64,000 bases of DNA from Paraconiothyrium sp. Pb-2020 (lineage: Eukaryota > Ascomycota > Dothideomycetes > Pleosporales > Didymosphaeriaceae): positions 992,001 through 1,056,000 of the forward strand of contig JAJUBI010000003.1 of assembly GCA_022419385.1 (NCBI GenBank), in the 5' to 3' direction. A model generated the notes under the pieces. The model did no database searches and was not told the origin of the DNA. It saw only the letters and a program-made list of their open reading frames with translations. The translations under genes and the position numbers were made by a program. Positions 1 to 13,173 of this stretch are shown piece by piece. Position 1 is the first letter of the stretch. Every line of letters starts with the position of its first letter.

Positions 1-2844
1 GATCCAAATCCCATCGGATGATCCATTTCTTCTTTGGCTACCCGCTGTACGTGTGTTTGCGTCTTGCCTTCATGATGGTGTTTTGTTTGCTCCGCGCCGC
101 GGAACGTTCTGTATCACATTGACGTCTTCGTCCTCCAATGCCCAGCGCCACGCCTGCGCCCCAAGACTTCAGCCCCTGGTGCTTGCGCAGCCTGTGGCTG
201 CCCAAACTCTCCACGCACACCGGACGACTTCGGGCCATGACCACAGCCAGTAAGACGCACAGAGCAACGTCGTAACCTGTGGAGGCTCTCCACGGAGCTC
301 CTATCAGACTTCAGCGCTGCGGTGTCTGGCGGCCCGTAACGTGAAGTCTAGACTTGACTCTGTGCAACCATATCGCGTCACAAAACCCCTCAAGCACCAT
401 GGCAACGAATGTCATACCACAAAACCCAGACGCTGGAAATAAATGAAACCAAGAATCCAACGTTTCGGGCTGCTTTGAAACATTACGTTAGCAGTACAAG
501 TACAATGGCTCTGCCCTGCCGTGGTGCACTGCCGCGTTCGTGTATCCTACTGAAACTCTGACCCGCCCTTTATCACATCAGACCACTCAATCCGAGCTCA
601 TGGAACACCGTGGCATTGGGTCCCTCTGACCTTGGTGGTTACCATGGTGAAGAGAAACAAAATAGGTTCATGAATCCACCCACGGGTGGCCTGTGTTCTT
701 CGGGACTGACGATTGTTTCAAGATTCTGGACCCTCATGTCGTGAAAAGAATATCACATGAGGATGCGATGTTGGTGTGGCATTCTCTGCCTCCGCGGAGT
801 GGTCCGGCCATAACAAGTACGATAGATACATTCCCGATGAGAGCAGGATCCGGGGTTAGCCAGGAACGGCTTCAGGGTCCAAGCCACTTGCATGCGACAT
901 GCAGCCAGACAACGTCTGCTGTCGCACCGGAAAGCTCGTTCGTGTAGTGCTCTGAATTGAAAACATAGCCGATATCTCTTGGAGTCTCGACGAGCAGTTC
1001 CCTGATCATCGCGAACGCTCGCTACCATAGGTACTGTTGGCACAGCGAGAAAGCAACATCATCCGCCTCCTGAGCAGTACTGTACAAGACAAATAGTGCG
1101 ACCACGTTCCCAAAGGACAGCACTTGGAAAAACTGCATGCCCGGCTTTAACCCTCGTACTGATCAGAAGACTATATTGCGTAATTGACCTGGTTTCGCAA
1201 GCTCTAGCCACAACTACTTGGCTCACGCCAGGCCTGGCCGTACATCGCTTTTAGTGGTTCTAAGGTAACTACTCTGAACCAAACACTATCATGTGGGGAA
1301 GATATCTCCTCGGAGATGTCAGGTGAGTATCACCAGGTCCTGACCAGTTCGCGCAGTTGAACCATGGCTCTGAAACGTTAAGTCCTGCAATAGTGGTCTT
1401 CGTCTTTCCCGTGATGCGCCTCGAATTGTCTTTTTCCACACAGGATGATATGGTGACTACAGTTCTGTTCCGCTCCATAATCGTCAGCCATGCGATCACC
1501 ATCGAGGCATCAATACCCAATTGCCAGCTTGCTTTAGGAATGTACTGCTTGGCCATGGTGTCTTTTTGCGCGCCGTGCGCCCGCAGACCACCGTGCTTGC
1601 GCCAACCGCCCATTCCAGAACCGCTGAACACCACAGCGCGTCGTAGTACACGCTCAACTGTTCAGTATCCTACCCTCAGTATCACAGAGCGAGCAGCAAC
1701 ACGTGTTGAACACTTTACCACATCCCGGAAGTATATGGTTTGGCAATGCTCTGCCTAGATGACTCGCTGCAAGTCTGGACGCTTGCAATCTGGGCGCAAT
1801 CTAAAGACGGTCTGCTTCTAAGGGCGAGGACAACATTAGCGTAACTTGCATATTTGCTTTTCTTTTCTTTTTCCCGTAATGTGTTCAGGTCCAGAGAGTC
1901 GAGCAGATTGATCATTCGAATTGAATGTGACCGTAGCGTTCGGCTGCGTAGGCCCACACGGTTATACGAGATGTGGAGAAGCATAATTCCTCATAGAAAT
2001 ACATGCATGAATCCATCTCGGATGCCATGAAGGTGCCCAGACAGCTCATCTGCGTGACACGGTCCACCAGGCTAGGTGATTACAATGCGTGTTTCTCGAG
2101 AAGATTCACCGTGTGGTCCTGGGATTCCCTTCGATATGCTACGTCCAGACGCAGCATGATCTCCGACTAGGTTGTTTCCCTTATCCCTTTTTTTATTTGC
2201 ATTAACTCCACCTAAAAGCAGCAAGGAAGCTCAATCTTTTTCTCTCCATAGCGATAGACTTCAAGTGTCGAAGATAAGGGCCGTAAAAGACTTTGTTTTT
2301 CTAACTTGGTAGGCGGGGTTAGCTAGCGCAGGAAGCACCGGCTTCTGGCGGCCGCTTTCGTCATCTGATCTGCCCCTCGATGGGCCGCTGCTTCGTCACG
2401 CGAACTCTTGAGCTGAGGTCGTGCGCGTGCCTGCGTTGGAACCTATATAAAGTCGGGTCCGCTCATAATGTACCGCGCTTTTGAGAGGCTCTTACTGCCA
2501 AAGTCAGCGCGCGTATGGCGGCATCCGTAGTGCTAAGCGGCAGTGGTGGTACGAATGCGAAAGCGCTGCAAGGCTGGCCTAAAACGGGCCGGCGCCACAA
2601 CCCGACCAGTCGACCCTCACTTTACAAGATGCTGTCATAGCAGCCCAGCCCAGACATACCGGCAGTCCGCACAAACTCCTCATAAGCCAACAAACACCCT
2701 GCGAGTCCACCCCTGCGTCCCTATCGCAAAGCTGACGGCGCGCGACTGAAACAAACATACGACCCCACTATCAGCCTTTGCCCTGCCCCTCCACGGCACC
2801 CACGCCAGCTCCACCTCACCTAACTTTCCTTTACCGCGCGCACA
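1..2844. other. Gene-free left flank
   Basis: I see no convincing gene here. Open frames on both strands are short, overlap one another and resemble nothing I know. A TATATAAA string at 2444-2451 lies about 400 bases before the 6-phosphogluconolactonase start and could be its core promoter, which would give a long leader. Any gene cut by the left edge is not recognisable. Confidence 0.5.
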
Positions 2845-3633
2845 ATGGGAAAACCGCCGAATCTATATGCCTTCCAGGGCATCGAAGAGCTTGCGCCCAG
2901 CCTCCGCACATACGTCTTGGATGCGCAGAACGCCGCGATAAACCGTCACGGAGTGTTTCGGGTGGCCGTATCTGGCGGGTCGCTGCCCAAGGTCCTAGGC
3001 CAAGCTCTCCTCAAAGAATCGAATGGCGAAGGCAAGGTTCAGTTCGATAAGTGGGAGATATTTTACGCTGATGAGCGTCTCGTACCCCTCGACCACGAAG
3101 ACAGCAACCACCGGCTGGTGAAGGCGGAAATTTTGGACAAGATCCCTGCCGAGCTCGGCCAACCCAAGGTCTTCACAATCGATGTCAAGTACCTCGACGA
3201 TGCGCAGGAACTCGCAGACCAGTACGAACAGACACTCGTCAGCATCTTCGCGGCGCGGGACAGCGTGCGACTACCCATGTTCGACCTGCTCCTACTGGGA
3301 TGCGGTCCGGACGGTCACACCTGTAGCCTGTTTCCTGGCTCTCCGCTTCTGCGCGAGACCGATGCGTGGGTTCTAAAGATCGAGGACTCGCCCAAGCCGC
3401 CGCCGAAACGCATCACGCTCTCGCTCCCGGTTGTGACACACGGCATCAAGATTGCCTTCGTCGCTACTGGCGGAGGAAAGAAGGACATCATGAAGGATAT
3501 ATTCGATACGGACGATGGGCGGGAGCTTCCTTGCGGACTGGTTAACGCGCAAGCGCAGGAGAGGGTCAGTTGGTTCGTGGATTATCCGGCTATCGAGGGA
3601 GTCTCTTTTCCCGCACGCCGAGGCAGTCTCTAG
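2845..3633 (+). CDS. 6-phosphogluconolactonase
   Basis: A single-exon protein of 262 residues, the usual length for the SOL/DevB type of 6-phosphogluconolactonase. The enzyme hydrolyses 6-phospho-D-glucono-1,5-lactone to 6-phosphogluconate, the second step of the oxidative pentose phosphate pathway, in the cytosol. The sequence shows the family hallmarks in order: the phosphate-binding VSGGSLPKVL near residues 43-52, the WEIFYADERLVPLDHEDSN block around residues 71-89, and the LLLGCGPDGHTCSLFPGS active-site block around residues 149-166. The start is the ATG after CGCACA, just upstream of MGKPPNLYAF. No targeting signal is seen. Identity is secure from the motifs. It stands alone; the next gene runs the same way about 370 bases on. 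Confidence 0.95.
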   Translation: MGKPPNLYAFQGIEELAPSLRTYVLDAQNAAINRHGVFRVAVSGGSLPKVLGQALLKESNGEGKVQFDKWEIFYADERLVPLDHEDSNHRLVKAEILDKIPAELGQPKVFTIDVKYLDDAQELADQYEQTLVSIFAARDSVRLPMFDLLLLGCGPDGHTCSLFPGSPLLRETDAWVLKIEDSPKPPPKRITLSLPVVTHGIKIAFVATGGGKKDIMKDIFDTDDGRELPCGLVNAQAQERVSWFVDYPAIEGVSFPARRGSL

Positions 3634-4004
3634 TGGATTCCTGCCTAGGAGAATAAAGAGCCGGAACCGACTTGATGGCAAGCGAAGGGGAAGTCTCGGA
3701 CATTCGCTCGTTGGTCACGTATGAGGTAGAGCTCTCTTCTGGTGCTATTCACTCTGGACAATCGCTCGGGATGCGTCCTCTTGTAAGCACTCAGTACCAT
3801 TTGCGCCTACTGAAAGCGCAATAGAACTCTATATCCCATAGATTACCATACCAATAGGAATTTCATACTCAATGTTATCAACGCTGTGTTTCTGGGTGTT
3901 CTCTCGCTTAGTCAGCCCGATAAGATAAGATCGCATTGAGAACCATTCGTTTGTTTACAGCGCCGACCGACGCATTCGAATGCACATGCAGCTCTACACT
4001 CACA
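3634..4004. other. Intergenic, 3' of 6PGL and 5' of next gene
   Basis: No gene seen. Presumably holds the terminator of the lactonase gene and the promoter of the gene that starts at 4005. Confidence 0.6.
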
Positions 4005-5754
4005 ATGCCCATACCAACACCTACCTCTGCGGCAAAGCCCCGAAGCGAGCTCAGTAGAGTCAACAGTACCTATTCCCGGTCAGAAGTACTTACTCTGTGC
4101 GCATAATGCTTACCACAGAGTGCTAATATTTCGACAGCGCCTCGGACAGCCGGCTTCCGACAAGCACAACGGTAATGTTACTGCACCGAACCGGACACAT
4201 AAACGGACCAATTCCCAAAACCCGACTCTCGGTGATACAAATGGCGATACGCCGAACAGGCGGAGCTTCCTCCCCCAGCGGGGGTTGTCGAAAGCTGTTC
4301 TGAGGGCGAATGGCGTTGCTGAAACCGGACCGGCTCAAATAGACCGCGAAGTCACAGGCTTCAGCAACACATCCAATGATACAGCATCACAGCAAGCGAG
4401 TGTAGGAGACGCACAAACCACCCGGCCGAGACCACGATCGTTGTACCAGACCCGAGCGTCCCAGCAAGACACCAGTGTCTCAGGCGCAAATGGGACCGCG
4501 CACTCATCACGTCCCACAGACGGAAACAACAAGCCGTCAGCCTCCACGGGGCTGAGCCGAACGCAGTCCATAAAGCGCCCTGGCGTCGCATCGCAAGGAA
4601 TGCCACCACCAGGTCGACTTCACACCCGCACGCACTCAACTACTACGCCAACTGGCGCTCGTAAGGAGTCCGGAGAAGCCGATAAGCCCGCAACCCGCGC
4701 GGAAAGACCGAAATCTCTACAGATGACGTCCGCCCATACCCAGCCCTCGAATAATGTCCCTGCGGCCATAGCTACTGGTCTCACGCGAACTTCTGCTCGT
4801 CTCGATGGGTTGACACGTTCCGGCAGCACAAGACCAAAGCCTGGGATACCACTTAGTCGCGCAACAGCTAGTAGGCCTGATGATCGTTCCCAAGCAAAAG
4901 AATCACGTGAAGGTTCGAAACATGAGCCCAAGCAACCCGCTCGTCCTGCCTTTTCCACTTTGCAGCAGCACTTCACTCCCAGAAAGACTGGCAAAGCACC
5001 CACCTCAACATTCATTCATGCTCCGGAACCTGTCAATCATGCTCTTCCGACAGAGATAGTTGCTCTTCAGAACGAACTTCTACAATTACATCTGCTCCAT
5101 GAACCATCGGCCTCAGCAATGAGACAGTGGGAATTAAGCGCTCAAAAAGCCTTTCAAATGAGATTTGAAGAAGTAGCTAGCCTATATCAGCTCATGCAGG
5201 AAAAGGAACGCTTTGGACAGGAACAGAAGAACATCATGGCTCTACATGAATGGAATAGATCTAAGACACATTCCGGGCTCGTTCAGTGCATTCAAGCATT
5301 GTCGGGCCCTCTGCACGAGCTTCCGTCGCTCTTGAATCCTGGTGGCCGCTTCTTTCATGTTGTGGAAGGTTTCAGCAAGTGGGTTTCCGCAGCAGATGAA
5401 GTGTGGTCGGATCGTGATGGGTCTCGCGGACAAGGGGTTGCAATGCATTCTCTCGGAGGATTAGGGGACACATGGAAAGAAGAGCATGCAGCGATGACAC
5501 GCAAATTGACGGCCTTCTCTCGGGACCTATACAGTCTACCTCCAACGGTGGCAGGTTCGAGCATTGCACATATTGTATATACATGTCAGTCTCTGGTCGA
5601 GGGGCTATTGAGCGAGCTACAGATCATGCAGGCAACGGAAGCTGACGTTGTCGCAAGAGAAAAGCTCTGGGTGGAGGAGCGGCTGCGAACAATCGCCCAG
5701 GACATTGTTGACGTCGACTCTGGGGTAGATGAGCAGGCATGGCGGTTATGCTAA
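4005..5754 (+). CDS. Hypothetical protein, basic disordered N-half and helical C-half
   Basis: Proposed two-exon gene: 4005-4085 and 4138-5754, giving 565 residues. The 52-base intron starts GTACTT, carries a TGCTAAT branch-like site and ends CGACAG; reading phase is kept and the ATG has a CACA context. Residues 1 to about 320 are Ser/Thr/Arg/Pro-rich and look disordered and basic. Residues from about 330 to the end are predicted helical: a Leu-rich stretch (VALQNELLQLHLLH), then Trp/Glu-rich helices to WRLC. I cannot place the family. A basic tail before a short helical bundle is the shape of microtubule-associated augmin subunits such as HAUS8, but that is shape only, not homology. Without the first exon no ATG start exists in frame near 4120, which supports the intron. 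Confidence 0.7.
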
Positions 5755-7154
5755 GACTGCTTGACTGTAGTTTGCACAAGCTATCTTGCCTAGACCGTAA
5801 ACCGTAACGTCTGAGACATCAGGGTAATGCATCTTGCCGACCTCCGGTAGACTCGGCCGACTTAGTTATGTAGCCGTTGGAGGTTTCGATAAAGCTTATG
5901 GAAGCATTGTGTACTTGTGGACAAGTGCGTGAACAGGGCAGGACAAGGATCAGTCGGAAAATAGATCTGATCGTAAGACGGACCAAAGGGTAGATCCATG
6001 GCAAATAATTGGCTACGTCTCGTTTGAGCCTTCAAGTAAACGAGCCTACATGCATATGGTATCCGAAGAGATCCGTACTATCGAAAAGTTAGGAGACGTA
6101 GCAGGTGAACGTCTCCTATCCAGCCAAGTTAGCATTGTTGGGGCCGGTTCAATGCTGAATTGAGAGCGTGCAGCCGAGTTTGTCTGATCCGTGGTCACAT
6201 TCCGCGTGTTTCGTCCTACGGCCGCCACGTTTGGACGGCGTGTACCTGCTACAAAAGCGATGGTAAAGGTGAAGTCTCCGCGGACGCCCTCTGACGCGCG
6301 CTGCGGCCTACCCGCAAAAGCCCGGCCGTTATGATTGCAACACTCCGGCATGCTCGGCAGAACTATGGCTCTGACATCAGACCACTCAAACGTCTCTTTC
6401 CCGCCGCAGGGTGTCGTTTACTAATACATGCTAGTCGGATGTAGACTAGTTCAATCTGACAAACCCTCACCGTCAGCACAAGTCCCCCTTCAGACGACAA
6501 TTATCGGTGGGATTCGTACGTTGCTACTGTGCGTCTACCCCACTTTGCATCTACCTCCTTGCGAAGAAGCCTTCTCTGGCCATGGTACCGTCAAGTCCAG
6601 CGTTCGTGGCCCTGCAAAAAACATCATCACTCGTGACTGCTTTTAACGACTCGTCCAATCGTTTGCCGCCTCACACTGAGGACTTTGTACTTACTGCGCC
6701 AATTGACGGATAAGCTCCGACTACAAGAATAATTTGCGAGGACAGGCGCAGGATCCCTCTTACGGAGGCGCGTTGAGCCACGGAACTGCGATCACCACAT
6801 CAGAGCACGCGCAGCAGCTACCCGAGACATCGCACTCGTCCGTCGCACACCGTTATCATACTGCAGTGTGATCGATATACCAAGCCAACGACTGCGTACG
6901 TATACCTACTCCAAACTCGATCCGTTACCTAATTCCTACAGGGTCGTATAAGCATCGTCGCCAAGCGTCTAAACAACATTTCGGGCTCTGCACCACTCAC
7001 AGTCGCCTTACTAATCCTCTAGCATAGCAGTCTCCAGTACCCCTTGGCCATGGCTATTTGCCTTTACAGGAATTGCTGATCTGGTCCGGAGTCCGCTTCA
7101 ACAACCGAATGGCGCACCTTAGACGCTACTTCCACTTTCGACGGGCGCCTACTC
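5755..7154. other. Intergenic, no gene seen
   Basis: 1.4 kb between two plus-strand genes. Only short unsupported frames on both strands. Probably 3' region of the left gene and promoter of the right one. Confidence 0.5.
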
Positions 7155-9166
7155 ATGGACTCGGGGAGAGGAAGGAAGCGGCCATGGGAAACGGAGGACC
7201 CAATCGACTCACATCCCAAGCGCCGGGCCTCTCCCGCTTTTCCTACGTACGAGCGGCCCCCGCTCCCGCAACATGCCGGGCACCATCTTCATGACAGCAA
7301 AGCGCTGAGCCATCGAAGGCTACCTCCCCTCTACACTCCAACTGGCACCACTGCAGGACCGCTCACGGAGGCGACGCAGTCGTTACTTCCGACGCATCGC
7401 GTTTCCGAATTTAGACCAAGGTCTCAGTCCCTCCTTGACCCGGCCAAGGAGCTGGTCGCAGGGCAATGGCCGCAAAGCGCTCGAGGTAGGATCAAATCTC
7501 CACTTGCATCTATGCTTACCTGTTTTTGGCGCGCTTACCGCTGTCAACATGTGGTGGCACATAGCGCACGCCGCCGTTTGCCCACTCAAAGCCCAATAGC
7601 TGTGCATCACCTAATCCACATCGTATTCATAGTTCAGAGCTGATTACAGACTGCACAGACTCAGATTCCCAGGCGCTCGAAGGGGGTCTATCTCCCCAAC
7701 CCATTGGTAACCCCACGTACCGGTCACAGGCCGGCACTGACCACGCGCCTCGTACGCCAGGGGACGTAGTCTGCTGCTCATCCGGTTGTAAGGGCCAAGA
7801 GTGCGTTCACGCCCGAGCCTTACTGAACAAACTTGCCGCCGAACTACTCTCCCTGAACTCGAGAGTGAGATTACTGTTGCAGAAAGACCATCGTTCATCC
7901 GCAGAAGTAGGTTTGCCTCCCGTATTTCGTCAGAACCCAATCTCTGTTGCCACTATTGCTATAAGTCTTGTTTCGCCGCTGATCCAAACGCTTCAGTCCC
8001 CAAACCCTGAAGAAGTTTCTATAAAGGAGGTTGTTCAATGGGCGCTCGACACAGTGTCATGGGCTAACTCTAATTTACGCGATCATATTCACAGTTCCTC
8101 TCCACACAGCCCCATCCAAGATAAGGATCAGCCTGATACGACTTCAAGCATGAGAAGGGGGCACAATTACCCAGAGACGCGCGATGAGGAGTCTCCGCCT
8201 GCCAGACCTTACCTACCATCCTACCATGGCTTTAGTACCTTCGCAAATACGGCTATTTCCACGGAACCCAGTCGAAGCAACCCTTATAGCAACGAAGTGC
8301 CGCCCATAAACAACTCTCCACATCATACAGCATCCTCTACTGGCTCTATGTTCATGTCACCGCAGTCACCAATGCATGCATCACAGCCTACACGGTCGGC
8401 AATACTACCTTCTCCGTCATCAATGCATTTTCCCAGTGGTGCCACCTTACTGCCTGTTTCACCACCAGCAGCAGCTGCCACGCAGACTTCGGCGCAATCG
8501 GCCCTTTTACAGGACTTGCAGCACCAGATCAGTGTCAAAACGATAGCCCTACAAACTCTACAGCGCGAGTACGACAGTTTGCTACAGAAACTTGATCGAC
8601 AACGCACGAAGTGTGCGACGTTGGAAAAGAAATTCGAGGTCAGTGACGTAGAGATAAACAGTTTAACAGACGAGAAAGAGAAGTTGCAAGCACAGGTAGC
8701 AGCAATGGAGTATCAGGTCGAAGAGCTACAGGAAAGTAGGGACGAAAGTCGACGACAGCTGGTCTCGAATGGGAATCAGTACATGCGAATCATGGAAATG
8801 GCGAATCGTCTACAAGCACAGAGTGCTGACGATAAAAAGCGTTGGGACGCGGAGAAGATGGAATTGCAGCAGCGGATCAAAACATTGGAGGAGGCAATGG
8901 TCACCGGCCCTAACTCCGAGCATCCAGACCAAAGTCCTCCATCTTCCATTGTCCTTGCGCACACTTCGGGCACCACAAATCCATCGTCGGTCGAGACCAT
9001 CAACGTACTGAGAGCCGAGATCGGGCGACTACGTATACGGACGCAGACCTTGCAGACAGCTTTGCGTACGATGAAGGAGGAGGGACAATCTATCCAGGAA
9101 GCTGCAAAGAAGCTACTGGAGTCTGGTAGCAATATGGAGCGGGCCACCCAAGGCGTCCTGGAGTGA
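7155..9166 (+). CDS. Hypothetical coiled-coil protein with small Cys cluster
   Basis: Proposed two exons, 7155-7485 and 7650-9166, joined in phase (intron GTAGGA to TTACAG, 164 bases), giving 615 residues. Residues 1-110 are Arg/Pro-rich and low in complexity. A compact cysteine cluster follows (Cys152, 153, 157 and 162, with His164), then a helix rich in Leu and Ala up to about residue 190. Residues 270-390 are Ser/Pro/Thr-rich. A strong heptad-like coiled coil fills about residues 395-527, and a second shorter one lies near the C-terminus (about 565-610). The body of exon 2 has no ATG before the coiled coil that would suit a separate gene, so joining to exon 1 is favoured. I do not recognise the family; a nuclear or scaffold role would be a guess. 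The C-terminal coiled coil is the most reliable element. Confidence 0.7.
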
Positions 9167-11775
9167 GCAATATGGACCCGGTTGCGGAGAGCATCTTAGA
9201 AGGAATCATGTCATGTCGAGTACACCGACAGGCATCGCAGCAAGGAAGATTCAACTTGTTTGATGCTTTTTTCGAGCGTTGGTAACCGATGACCAACAAA
9301 GATTGCCACAACCACAAGACGACATCAGCTCACATGGTCCGCACAGGCCATTATTATTCGTTTCGAGACCACCTCAGCCGCATTCATAAGCCTTACCACG
9401 ACTTTTAATCATAGTCGACATTGGACCTGCATTGCCACCATGGGCGACTTGCCATTGCGAGTGACTAATGTCTTGGCCACCCGAGCCGTGTGGTACTTCC
9501 CGAAATTTGAAGTGCGGTCACCCCCGTTCGAGCCTCTACAGAGTTTCTGCGCACACGATATTCCTCGTTGAAGGTCATGCATAGGACTTTGCGCTTTTGT
9601 GCCCTAGAAGAAGGCCGTTATGTCCACCATCGCCTGCTCCGGGCAGCGGGAGAACCTACCGAACGTCAATGCCACCAACCCTACCATGGCCATTGGTCAA
9701 GCTCGTTCACAGACCAGCGCTCTGACCGATCAATGCACTCAGCGTTCTCGCCCTGAACAATTACCCCAACGAAACGTCCATCGACATGCACATTCTACGA
9801 CTGTTTTAGCTGCGCGAATATCCTCGGTGTGGGAAGATCTATTTCATCTACCTATCGACGTACATTTCATCCATGGCTCCTTTGCCCCTTTCAATCTAAG
9901 AGAACTTGAACATACCTGAGCGATCCCCTCCAGTTATTGCTATGCTTCATCTTGCTTGACCGGATTTGGGAAGGCGTCTGCGTGCGTGATGGACCCTGCG
10001 TGATCAGTAAGCCTGACGGCGGCAATTAATGCCATGTCACGCTACTACGGATGCTGATCGGACAATTCGTTTCTCGTATATGGACATTCAGTTTCAAACA
10101 TGTAAATAGCATCAATATATGGAGTATGCATGTACACCAGCTTTCATTCGTGGATAGGCATTCGAAACGCATTGCGCCTATTATTGTGAATGCAACTTCC
10201 TTCTTCGGGGCCACGGCGCGCATCAGTAAGCAGAATAGAGTTGGGGACCATGGCGTAGGTACAAGGCGTTTTGGCCTAACCCAGGGGTAACGACACATAC
10301 ACGAGCTTTATATTGCTTTTGACGAGGCAAAGGGGTATGAATGCATGTGAGAAGCGTGCATTACGGGCGCCTGATGCCATGAGTGGCCGGGGAGAGTAAC
10401 CCCAATCACGACATACACGAGACAAAACGGAATTGACCGCCTGGACAAACTTGCTGGCTACGGATAACATCGCGGCCGATGCATCTAGCATGCTGCGTGC
10501 ATCTCGAAGCAATGGTGATCTGCTCCCTGCCGCGCGGCTCGCTGGCTCGCTCCAGCTCCTTCCCCCTCAGTCTTGCTTCATTCGTCGAGTCCTTTGGGAT
10601 CGCATGCACTCTGCGCTAAAGCAAACACATCCTACTTGCCATTGTCTCTGCCACGTATTCATCCCGACAAGCTGTTCGCGAAAGCCATCCACTGTGAGTA
10701 CTCTCCGATCTACGTTTTCACAAGAGGCAATCAAGCCACTGGGCAACACTCCCAGCAGATGCATGCTCTGCCCCTACATTACGCCCGGTTGTCGCCTCGC
10801 CGTCAGCAGTGCTGAGGCATCAGCAAGCGTGATAGGACGCCAGCGTAGTATGCCACATTGTGCGTTGTCTGCTGTCTGGCTTTCGAGACTAGCCGTGAAA
10901 GGCAGTTTCTCGCACCCAGACTGATGTTTGCAGCTGGCGAGGCTTCGCGAGGTAGGCAGGTACGGACGCGAGCTAAAAAAACAACGCCGTGCGAACTGGA
11001 CCAATGAGCTCTGAATAGTCTCATGCTACAGTCCGGCTGGGAAATGGAAGGAAGGCGACATTGGCGGATGGGGCATGCTGAGCTTCTAGCAGAGGTAGCT
11101 ACTGCGCTGGGCGACATGTCTTGTACGCTATGAGCACTGATGCTCGGGTGAGTTCTCAGGCCTGGCTTCACCACATGGAATCGCCACGGCTGCAATCAAG
11201 TACTTATCTTGAAGGCAGGCAAGAGCTGTTATGAAAAACAGGAGAACATTTTGTTGGCAGGTGCGCCTATGGCGGTGTTCGGCAGGAGCTAGTCTAGTGT
11301 TTATAGGCGGGGTTTCACACCCTGAGAATACATCACTCTTCTACTCAACATCACATTTCACTACCCGTATGCTTTCCGCTTCTTGAGTGCTGCGAATAAG
11401 TTGCTGCCACAAAGCCCAGTCGCATACGTTACACTTGCTCGACTCCTTGACCTCACGCGACCGTATCAACACGACGAACGTTGGCCCCTCGGAGAACGAC
11501 AAATGCGAACAAAGCCGAACACATACCGCTATTTGTCTCGCAGATTGCGGCGCTGTTAATGATAAACATGGACTGGAGATCCGCCAGCGTCTGATTTCCA
11601 ATATTCTGCATGGCGGAGTCATGCATCTTGGCATCAATCTATAGATGTTGAGTTTCTTGATCTAATGATGTCGAAACAGGATAACAATAACGAGCCTCTT
11701 TCTCCAAAGGACATGGTAGGGGAAAAGAATGCCATATTAACCAAACGCTACCACATGCACATGCATCGCGGACAC
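9167..11775. other. Gene-poor 2.6 kb stretch
   Basis: No frame here shows a recognisable domain. The longest (10433-10924 plus, 10803-11195 minus) overlap each other on opposite strands and have irregular codon use. It separates a plus-strand gene from the minus-strand F-box gene, so the two genes converge on it. Confidence 0.5.
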
Positions 11776-13173
11776 TTATGAATGCTCCGGAACACCTCTC
11801 TCCCAGTCCACAACCGCAGTACTAACATCGCTCTTCTTGTCAAGTACCTTCAACTCAAGCTGGATCCCCTCCTTCTTACACGCCTGCCTAGCCATATACG
11901 CCATCAGACTCGTCGCAAACTCCTTATCCGCGAGCCACAGCGTCACACTCTGCAGCAGCGGAGTCTCCACCTTCATCTGAGTCACGCTCCGCGAACACAG
12001 CTTCAAGAAACCCTCAAACGCCTTTCTATCTCCCTTGACCGTCTGCGCGAACCAGCGCGTCTTGGGCGGGATTTTCAGCGCCGTCCTGCCCTTAATGTTG
12101 GCATTGCACATGGGGAGAAGCACATTCTCAAGCTGCGGTAACTCAAATAAATCATCCACCACCGCACTCTCATTCTCCTCCGCAAGACGATCCATGACGC
12201 CCACATCCTGCAACGAGTCGCGGTGCACAAGCAGCGCGGAACTCAACTGCGCCATGTCGATGCTCCTCAACGGGCTCCATTTGCTATGATGCTGGAAGAG
12301 GAATGTCTTCAGCCGCTTACACGCCTTTATCGCCGGGACAAGGATGTCGGTATCGACATTACTCTCCCTGAGAAGCAGCGTTTCCACATTCGAGCACCGC
12401 TCCGGAAGCGGCAGCCATATCGTTTTCTGCGGGTCGGATTTCAGACGGTCGACGTGTGTCATGTCGAGCGTGCGAACTGAAGGGAGGAGAAACAAGGGGT
12501 TTAGATCCATGCCCGAGGAGCGGCGGAGCTTGATCTTGATGGTATGCAGGTGGCTGAATTGATGCGGTGCGCCTATCCACACAGCCTCGTTCCAGCGAAT
12601 GCGCGATGAATTACTCGTTGTCAGGGTGGCGTCGAGCGTTTCTAGGAACGGTGTAAGGCTCATTGCGGCTGCGAGGAAGGAAACGTGCAGGGTGCCTCCT
12701 ACGGCATGTTTCACCGCAATGGCGAGCTGTTTGTGAAAGAGGGAAGGTAGAGATGACAGCTTCGACGCTATGTTCTGACGACTTTCCATCTCATACTCTT
12801 CGTTGTCTTCGTCCCAGTTGTCCGACTCGTCGATCCAGCGGAGATGCTTGACATGGTCTGCGAGCTGCGGCTCTGATGTCAGGGTCCGGAGGAAGAGCGT
12901 CTCTTTGCCGAAGCTGGTGGAGAATTTGGCGTAGATGAGGGGTGTGAGTAGATTGTTGAGTCGTCGGTTTGCGCGGCCGAGACGGACTAGTGAGGCGTGG
13001 TCGTTGAGGCATTGTGCGATCTGGACTAGGACTTCTGCTGGTAGGCGGGTGAGAGACGATGCCGGACTGGAGTGGCGAAGTGGGGGCGTGATTGCGGGGG
13101 CTAGCCTGGCGTTTGGTGCACATGTTACGGCGCCCATTGATGGAGTGAGCTCCAGAGTGACGCAGTAGCACAT
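11776..13173 (-). CDS. F-box protein
   Basis: A single-exon protein of 465 residues. Residues about 41-82 match the F-box pattern (LTRLPAEVLVQIAQCL, then LVRLGRANRRLNNLLTPLIY), the segment that binds Skp1 in SCF ubiquitin ligases. The rest has Leu-rich segments spaced like degenerate LRR or solenoid repeats (for example LHTIKIKLR, VRTLDMTHVDRL, VETLLLRESNVD), typical of fungal F-box proteins that hold the substrate with the C-terminal part. No signal peptide or membrane segment. The ATG at 13173 opens MCYCVTLEL; a second in-frame Met lies at residue 13. The target is unknown. Such genes are numerous and fast-evolving in filamentous fungi, so no orthologue name is offered. Confidence 0.85.
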   Translation of the reverse strand: MCYCVTLELTPSMGAVTCAPNARLAPAITPPLRHSSPASSLTRLPAEVLVQIAQCLNDHASLVRLGRANRRLNNLLTPLIYAKFSTSFGKETLFLRTLTSEPQLADHVKHLRWIDESDNWDEDNEEYEMESRQNIASKLSSLPSLFHKQLAIAVKHAVGGTLHVSFLAAAMSLTPFLETLDATLTTSNSSRIRWNEAVWIGAPHQFSHLHTIKIKLRRSSGMDLNPLFLLPSVRTLDMTHVDRLKSDPQKTIWLPLPERCSNVETLLLRESNVDTDILVPAIKACKRLKTFLFQHHSKWSPLRSIDMAQLSSALLVHRDSLQDVGVMDRLAEENESAVVDDLFELPQLENVLLPMCNANIKGRTALKIPPKTRWFAQTVKGDRKAFEGFLKLCSRSVTQMKVETPLLQSVTLWLADKEFATSLMAYMARQACKKEGIQLELKVLDKKSDVSTAVVDWERGVPEHS